Assembly (NCBI GenBank): GCA_047971925.1
Contig: JBKEAC010000019.1
Span: 1-28,281 of the forward strand
Source: JBKEDC01 sp047971925
Lineage (GTDB): Bacteria > Bacteroidota > Bacteroidia > Bacteroidales > Prolixibacteraceae
Length of the DNA: 28,281 bases
Reading direction: 5' to 3'
In this document: positions 22,989-28,281 of the stretch, piece after piece
Position numbering within the stretch: the stretch's first letter is position 1
Layout: each line of letters begins with the position of its first letter
Made by a program: the position numbers and the translations under genes
The notes under the pieces: model-generated
What the model saw: only the letters and a program-made list of their open reading frames with translations
What the model was told of the DNA's origin: nothing
The model's database searches: none

Positions 22989-25900
22989 TTATTTTTCCCC
23001 TTCTTCTTCGAGCTTCTCTATATATTGATTAGGTGTCATGCCATATAACTCCTTGAACGTTTTGGAGAAATATGCCGGAGAGTTGAACCCTACTAGATAA
23101 GCCACTTCTTTAATTGTATATTGCTCGTTGCATAACAGCTGTGAGGCTTTATTTAACCTTACTGATCGAATAAAACTGCTGGTGTTTTGACCAGTTATAC
23201 TCTCAATTTTACGAGCAAGCTGCGATCTGCTAATGCCAATTTCATCTGTAAGAAGATTGATATTAAAATCGGGTTCTTCGAGGTTTTTGCTAATAATTTC
23301 TATAAGTTTATTAATGAAATTTTCATCAACTGATGTAGAAGCCAAATTTCTCAGTCCTGTTTCGTTTAATTCCCCATATCTTTTCTTAATTGCAGCTCTA
23401 GCATCGAGAATACTTTTTATTCGAGCATGAAGCATTCTGAAACTGAAAGGCTTACTAATGTAGCCGTCGGCTCCATGTTCGTATCCTTCTAGCTTATCAT
23501 TATCTAGAGCACGTGCAGTGAGCAATATAATAGGTATGTGGCTAGTTTCGAGATTGCTTTTTATTGTTTTGCAAAGCTCAAATCCATTCATCCGAGGCAT
23601 CTTCACATCGCTGATAATAAGGTCTGGATTATAACTTTTTGCAAACTCTAGTCCTACTAGTCCATCATTTGCCATCTTAATCTTATACTTTTGACTTAGT
23701 TCTTGCTTTAGGTGTTTACGAAGCTCAGCATTGTCTTCTACAATCAAAATTCGAAGTTTGTGATCGGCAGACTGAGCATTCGAATTTATTTCAAGTTCTT
23801 GCTCCGAGCTTAATATTTCATAGGTGGTTGACTGAACAATTTCTTTAACAAAGGTAGACCTACTTTTCTCCGCATTCAGAGTTACAAAATCGTGTTTGTT
23901 TTCATAAAGATGAACTTCGAATGTTGAGCCTTCTCCAACTTTACTTTCAACGTTTATATTTCCACCAAGTAGTTCAACAATAGCTTTAGTATAGTTTAAT
24001 CCTATTCCAGTCCCAACAGTATGATGGTCGGGGTGATAAAAACGCTTGAATAGGTTATTCTTTTGTTCTGGGCTGATGCCAATTCCTTGGTCAGAAAATA
24101 GAATCTTTACTTCTTGTTGTGAAGAGGAGCAAGAGATGAGCTCAATGATAATTTCACCGTTTCCGTTATTAAACTTTATCGCATTAGAGAGTAGGTTAGC
24201 GTAAATTTTCTCTAGTTTGTCGAAGTCTGAATTAAACCACAATTCTGATGTTGAGCATTTGAAAATAAAGTTGATGTTTTTATTCTCTGCTAGAGGTTTA
24301 AATGCAGCTAATTGGTCTTGTGAAAACTTGCAAAGTTCAATTCTTTCAATCTTAGTAGCACTTTCATTTAAGTCAATCTTTCGCAAATCAAGTATCTGAT
24401 TTGTAAGTGCGTATAATCGCATGGCACTTCGTTTAATGGTTTGAGTGGCATCTTTTACTACCATGGGGTTATCATACGATTGCTCTAATTGTTCAATAGG
24501 ATTTAAAATTAGCGTGAGGGGGGTTCTAAATTCATGAGATACATTGATAAAGAATTGCAGTTTCATTTGATCAATAGCATGTTCTCTTTTCTCTTTGTTT
24601 TTTTCGTAATAGTATTTCAGGATAATCCCAACTATTGCTACAGCAATAATCAGGTATATAGCGAAGGCATACCAACTGGCCCAAGGTGCTGGTTTTACTT
24701 CAATAATAAGTCTTTGGCTAGTTGTGTTTTCCCAATCTCCATCTAAACATGCTTTGAGTTGGAATTTATATTCTCCAGGAGCTAGACTTGGGTAATTTAC
24801 ATTTCGAATCTGTTGAGTGAAAATAGGTTGAGCATCAATACCTTCAAGTTGATAAGCATATTGCACTTTCTCAGGATTGCTGTAGTGTAGGCCAGTAAAA
24901 GAAAATGAAACTTGGTTTTCGTTGTGTTTTAAAATTATTCGTTCAGTTTCATTAATGTTTTTATCGTACAGTATGCGATTGTTGAATTTCTCGCTTGCTT
25001 GAATACTAATGTTGTTTACTTTGAAATCGGTAATTTCAGCTTTTATTCTTTGGTTTTCCAAATGAATCTTTGATGGGTGAAACAAATTGAAACCATTAAT
25101 TCCACCAGCAATAATGCGTCCATCTTTGGTTTTGAAAATAGATTTACTCTGAAATTCAACATCTTGTACACCATCGAAAGTATTGAAATTATGAAAGGTC
25201 TGAGTTGGAATGTCAAGGCGAGATAAACCATTTTTTGTGGTTAACCAGAGGTTATCATCATCATCTTGTACCATGCCGAGCACAATGTTACTAGGTAAAC
25301 CATCTTCAATGCTGTAACTCTTTACTAACTGAAGGTCTTTGTTTAGTAGGTGCAAGCCCATGTCGGTTCCTACCCAAATATATTCCTCATGGTCTTGAAA
25401 CAGATAGTTTACACGGTATTTGTCGGTATCAGAAAGAGGGATTTGAATGAATTGAAGCTTAGTGTCGAAGTCAATCGATTTCTTTGGAAGAGTAGTGTAG
25501 CATAAGCCAATGTCAGTACCTACAAGCACTCTATTTTGGTGGTCGATGAAAAGGCTAAATATGAAGTTGCTAATTAGTCCGGAGCAGTTATTTTTCCCGA
25601 GCATATATTTTATAAACTTTTCTTCATCGACTTTAAGCACGTTAATTCCTGCATTTTGCGTACCCACCCATATGTTCCCAGATCTATCTTCAGTGGCGTA
25701 CCAAGCTGTGTTTTGACCAATGCTAAATTCATCCTCTTTATCATGTTTGAATCTGGTTATACGTTTAGTTTTTAAGTTGTATTTATTTATGCCGCCATCC
25801 CAAGTGCTTACCCAGAGGTTTCCCTTTTGATCTTGCATGAGATGTAAAATTTTATCAGAGCTTAGCTTGTCGGGAGAAAGTTTTTCACCACTTCTTTTTG

Positions 25901-27119
25901 AAAGATGCTCAAACGAATTGTTTTTTTCATCATATTTATTTAACCCATCGCCATCGGTTCCCACCCAAATGTTTCCTTCGGTGTCTTCAATTACTGCTTG
26001 CACGATGGTTCCGCTTAAAGATGATGAGCTGTTTGATTTGGGTGCAATATGTCCGAAAGAAGCTTGCGAAAAATCCAACTTGCTAAACCCTTTGTTGTAA
26101 GATGCAATCCAGAAAATCCCATCGGCACTTTCAATAACATAGGAGGGTTGATTATTGGGTAGAGATGAAGAAATAACAGGTGTGTGAACGATGTGGTGAA
26201 TCAGCTGTAAGTTCTCATTTAATAAGTATATACCATAACCATCGGTTGAAATCCATATTCTTTTTTTGCTATCCTGATAAATATTAAAAACGGGAATATT
26301 ATTTGTACTAAGTGATAGTTTTATCAGCGAATCTTGAGCAGGATTCCAATAGCGAAGTTCTTTGAGGTTGTTGGCAAATAAAACATTTCCTTTCTGGTCA
26401 ATAATGAATTTAGCAGGCAGAAAATCTACGGAAGAAGAACTTAATGCGAATTCTTTTTCTAGTGCAAAGGCTGATGTTGTGTAATTGTAATCGTAAAAGA
26501 GTCGATCGTCGAGAATTATGCGCAGTTGATTTTCGTTGTAAAGGATGTAAGGATAGTGAGCAAAATCATTTGGTGTATTGGTTTTGAACTGAAAAAGTTT
26601 TGCTTTTACCGTGTCTAGTTCAGTAATGTTCGTCTTGCCAACATGAATAACTCCAACACCTTGCTTGCACGAAAACCAAATTGTTTGGAGTTTATGATCG
26701 AAGATAGCTTGGTTAATATAGTTTGGGCTGCTTTCGGTACTATTACTCCAAACAATGTTTAGACGATAAAATTTTTTGTTAAGTTTATTGTAAACATTCA
26801 GTCCTCCGTTGGTAGCAATCCAGAGTCTTTTTTGGCTATCCTCAGTTATAGAATTGATTCTGTTGTTGCTAATAGAGTGAGCATCTCCAGTTATTGGTCG
26901 AAAAACTTCAAAAGAATATCCATCAAAAGTATTCAATCCGTCAATAGTACCAAACCACAGAAGATTGTTGCTGTCTTGAAAAATATTTGTACAAGTGCTG
27001 CTCGATAGCCCTTCGGAAGTAGAATAGTTTACAAACTTGAGGTTGAAATATGGATTATCGGCAGAGAAACTATGAATGGCTAGCGTGAGAAGGATGGATA
27101 AGTTAAAAATTTTGTTCAT
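22989..27119 (-). CDS. Hybrid two-component system regulator (HTCS) of a polysaccharide utilization locus
   Basis: A 1376-residue one-protein signalling system. A signal peptide ends at SFSA (residue 20). The periplasmic sensor is a beta-propeller of two-component-regulator repeats (LWFGTIDGLNTFDG, LWIATNGGLNVYNK, IWVGTDGDGLNKYD), followed by a Y_Y_Y domain (about 730-800). One membrane segment lies at about 805-830 (WYAFAIYLIIAVAIVG). The cytoplasmic part has a histidine kinase with NVSHEFRTPLT (His862), the N box LLSNAIKF, and the G boxes DQGIGIS and GTGIGL. A receiver domain follows with the phospho-acceptor Asp1171 in ISDVKMPRMNG and Lys in SKPF. An AraC-type DNA-binding domain ends it (about 1270-1370, ISRSQLARKI, VAYLVGFNSPAYFSKTF). 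Such proteins sense glycan fragments and activate the neighbouring susC/susD genes; here a susC-like gene is divergent. Confidence 0.95.
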   Translation of the reverse strand: MNKIFNLSILLTLAIHSFSADNPYFNLKFVNYSTSEGLSSSTCTNIFQDSNNLLWFGTIDGLNTFDGYSFEVFRPITGDAHSISNNRINSITEDSQKRLWIATNGGLNVYNKLNKKFYRLNIVWSNSTESSPNYINQAIFDHKLQTIWFSCKQGVGVIHVGKTNITELDTVKAKLFQFKTNTPNDFAHYPYILYNENQLRIILDDRLFYDYNYTTSAFALEKEFALSSSSVDFLPAKFIIDQKGNVLFANNLKELRYWNPAQDSLIKLSLSTNNIPVFNIYQDSKKRIWISTDGYGIYLLNENLQLIHHIVHTPVISSSLPNNQPSYVIESADGIFWIASYNKGFSKLDFSQASFGHIAPKSNSSSSLSGTIVQAVIEDTEGNIWVGTDGDGLNKYDEKNNSFEHLSKRSGEKLSPDKLSSDKILHLMQDQKGNLWVSTWDGGINKYNLKTKRITRFKHDKEDEFSIGQNTAWYATEDRSGNIWVGTQNAGINVLKVDEEKFIKYMLGKNNCSGLISNFIFSLFIDHQNRVLVGTDIGLCYTTLPKKSIDFDTKLQFIQIPLSDTDKYRVNYLFQDHEEYIWVGTDMGLHLLNKDLQLVKSYSIEDGLPSNIVLGMVQDDDDNLWLTTKNGLSRLDIPTQTFHNFNTFDGVQDVEFQSKSIFKTKDGRIIAGGINGFNLFHPSKIHLENQRIKAEITDFKVNNISIQASEKFNNRILYDKNINETERIILKHNENQVSFSFTGLHYSNPEKVQYAYQLEGIDAQPIFTQQIRNVNYPSLAPGEYKFQLKACLDGDWENTTSQRLIIEVKPAPWASWYAFAIYLIIAVAIVGIILKYYYEKNKEKREHAIDQMKLQFFINVSHEFRTPLTLILNPIEQLEQSYDNPMVVKDATQTIKRSAMRLYALTNQILDLRKIDLNESATKIERIELCKFSQDQLAAFKPLAENKNINFIFKCSTSELWFNSDFDKLEKIYANLLSNAIKFNNGNGEIIIELISCSSSQQEVKILFSDQGIGISPEQKNNLFKRFYHPDHHTVGTGIGLNYTKAIVELLGGNINVESKVGEGSTFEVHLYENKHDFVTLNAEKSRSTFVKEIVQSTTYEILSSEQELEINSNAQSADHKLRILIVEDNAELRKHLKQELSQKYKIKMANDGLVGLEFAKSYNPDLIISDVKMPRMNGFELCKTIKSNLETSHIPIILLTARALDNDKLEGYEHGADGYISKPFSFRMLHARIKSILDARAAIKKRYGELNETGLRNLASTSVDENFINKLIEIISKNLEEPDFNINLLTDEIGISRSQLARKIESITGQNTSSFIRSVRLNKASQLLCNEQYTIKEVAYLVGFNSPAYFSKTFKELYGMTPNQYIEKLEEEGEK

Positions 27120-27976
27120 AAGGTTGACGTTATAATTCCATAGTTTCTTTACAAGGAAGATTTAGTGGTGCTAGAATTAATTTATAAGTTGTGCTAAATT
27201 TAGTCATTTTCTACGTTTAATATTTGAGAATGGATAGTTATTTTTTGCAAAGTAACTCGTTGGGTAGTTTTAAATTAACTAAATAAAATGAGATACTAGT
27301 TGCAAACATCATTGGATGTTGGTTTTAAATGACACTCAAACAATTTAAATATAATTTAAGTATGCATAACTCGCACGCAATATTCGCTAAATTTCTTAAC
27401 ATGTACAAGGTGTATTTTTCTGATTCTATTTCTCTTTCTTTCATCATTTAGCTTGCATAATTGCTTACTAGTTTTTTTTATGCAACGAATTAAGTTCTGC
27501 TTTCAATTGTAATAAACTGTGTTTTAGAAGATTTTTAGTTTGTTAAAACTCCTCATCCATTAATTGAGCAGATTAAATACGCACTAATTTAACTCCGTCG
27601 ACGGGTGAAGTTAAGTATAATTTTGTAATTTCTTTCTTTTGTAATTTTGTAGGTTCTGAAATGTGCCTAAAAGCTCGAAATAGGGAGCAATAAATGTTAC
27701 TTTATAGATATAATGAGCGTAAATTCTCATTTGCAATCTGTGAGTAGAGGTATAGAAACCTCAGTTTGTGAAAAGTATTAACAAAAATCTTAAAAAACAT
27801 ATAATACATAAGTTCCTGATGTGAAATTTGTTGTGATTTTTCGAGAGATAATTTATATCTTTTGGGTAATAATTTACAGACATCCATTTTACAATGAATT
27901 AATATTGCAACATGGTTATTTAACCTATAAGCTTAATCATAACTTTTTTAATTAAAATTCTAAATTACAAGTGCGA
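27120..27976. promoter_or_regulatory. Divergent regulatory region between the HTCS and susC-like genes
   Basis: 857 AT-rich bases without a credible gene. A TAATTTTG box (27642-27649) with a TTTG 16 bases upstream could start the susC-like transcript with a leader of about 320 bases. On the other strand, TAAATTTA near 27192-27200 is a weak candidate for the HTCS gene. CCGTCGACGG at 27596-27605 is a perfect 10-base palindrome. The HTCS binding site is expected in this region but cannot be placed by eye. Confidence 0.4.
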
Positions 27977-28281
27977 ATGAAGATCGAGACTTTTAAAGGT
28001 AGACTTGCTTGTAAAGCATTGGGAATAATACTGATGTTATTCCTGTTCAGCAACAACTCGTTTGCTGACTACCAAAATCAACTTAAAAAGGTAACGGGTA
28101 CCGTTCTGAATGCAAAGGACAAAACACCCTTGCCTGGTGCTACTGTTGTAGTAAAGGGCACAACTAATGGTACAATTACCGATTCTGAAGGTAAGTTTAC
28201 AATTGAAACTACTGATGATGCAACCTTGCTGGTGTCTTTCATCAGTTTCCAAACCACGGAAATGGCTGTGGCAGGAAAATC
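27977..28281 (+). CDS. SusC-like TonB-dependent outer-membrane receptor (3' partial)
   Basis: The first 101 codons are present and the gene runs off the window. A signal peptide (GIILMLFLFSNNSFA, cleavage before DYQNQ) is followed by a carboxypeptidase-regulatory-like beta-sandwich: VTGTVLNAKDKTPLPGATVVV, then KGTTNGTITDSEGKFTIE. This N-terminal domain is standard in SusC-family receptors, which import glycan oligomers or peptides together with a SusD lipoprotein. Plug and barrel lie outside the window, so a different TonB-dependent receptor cannot be excluded. The divergent HTCS gene upstream makes a polysaccharide utilization locus the likely setting. Confidence 0.85.
   Translation, partial: MKIETFKGRLACKALGIILMLFLFSNNSFADYQNQLKKVTGTVLNAKDKTPLPGATVVVKGTTNGTITDSEGKFTIETTDDATLLVSFISFQTTEMAVAGK

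Noticed and set aside
27702..27887. Small minus-strand protein in the HTCS-susC gap
   Set aside because: It is in an AT-rich regulatory region, with no ribosome site or recognisable composition.

Overview
The window is a stretch of chromosome from a member of the Bacteroidota. Several independent marks support this. LpxC and FabZ are fused in one protein and sit between lpxD and lpxA. There is a DUF2851 family protein, a hybrid two-component system next to a SusC-like receptor, and promoter boxes of the Bacteroidota type (TTTG, about 19 bases, TAnnTTTG). No rRNA or other marker fixes the genus. Gene identifications come from reading motifs in the translated sequence; no database search was run.

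Region 1 (1-5600) is an accessory polymorphic-toxin locus. It opens with the C-terminal part of an Rhs protein and its variable tip, followed by a small soluble partner. Next comes an orphan Rhs tip (about 2005-3006) that starts inside the conserved Rhs junction and carries an HEYLH zinc-protease-like motif. A lipoprotein-like partner overlaps its end. Beyond a convergent terminator lie a decapitated XRE regulator, a truncated third tip, and a lipoprotein gene whose signal peptide is read from the end of that tip in another frame. A second copy of that tip's 3' end follows at 4896-4960. A small predicted outer-membrane protein closes the region.

Region 2 (5600-10710) is housekeeping: an HD-domain phosphohydrolase, then lpxD, lpxC-fabZ and lpxA, the early steps of lipid A synthesis combined with a fatty-acid dehydratase. 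A terminator ends the run, and its T tract also supplies the -33 box of the next promoter, which drives tRNA-Asn(GTT).

Region 3 (11000-15721) holds a co-directional set: a glutamine-synthetase-like ligase, an APH-fold kinase, a HAD-IIA phosphatase and a DUF2851 protein. The first three could form a small-molecule pathway.

Region 4 (15722-20960) holds a DEAD-box RNA helicase with a long leader. It converges on a GH3 / serine beta-lactamase-like fusion protein, and the two genes share one bidirectional terminator.

Region 5 (21100-22800) is repeat-rich. It has one of three copies of a dispersed palindromic repeat, a 187-bp MITE-like element with perfect 19-bp terminal inverted repeats and a TTTA target duplication, a tandem array of about 6.7 units of 42 bp, and a decayed second MITE-like copy. 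tRNA-Glu(TTC) and rpsT follow.

Region 6 (22989-28281) is the edge of a probable polysaccharide utilization locus. A 1376-residue hybrid two-component regulator is divergent from the first 101 codons of a SusC-like TonB-dependent receptor.
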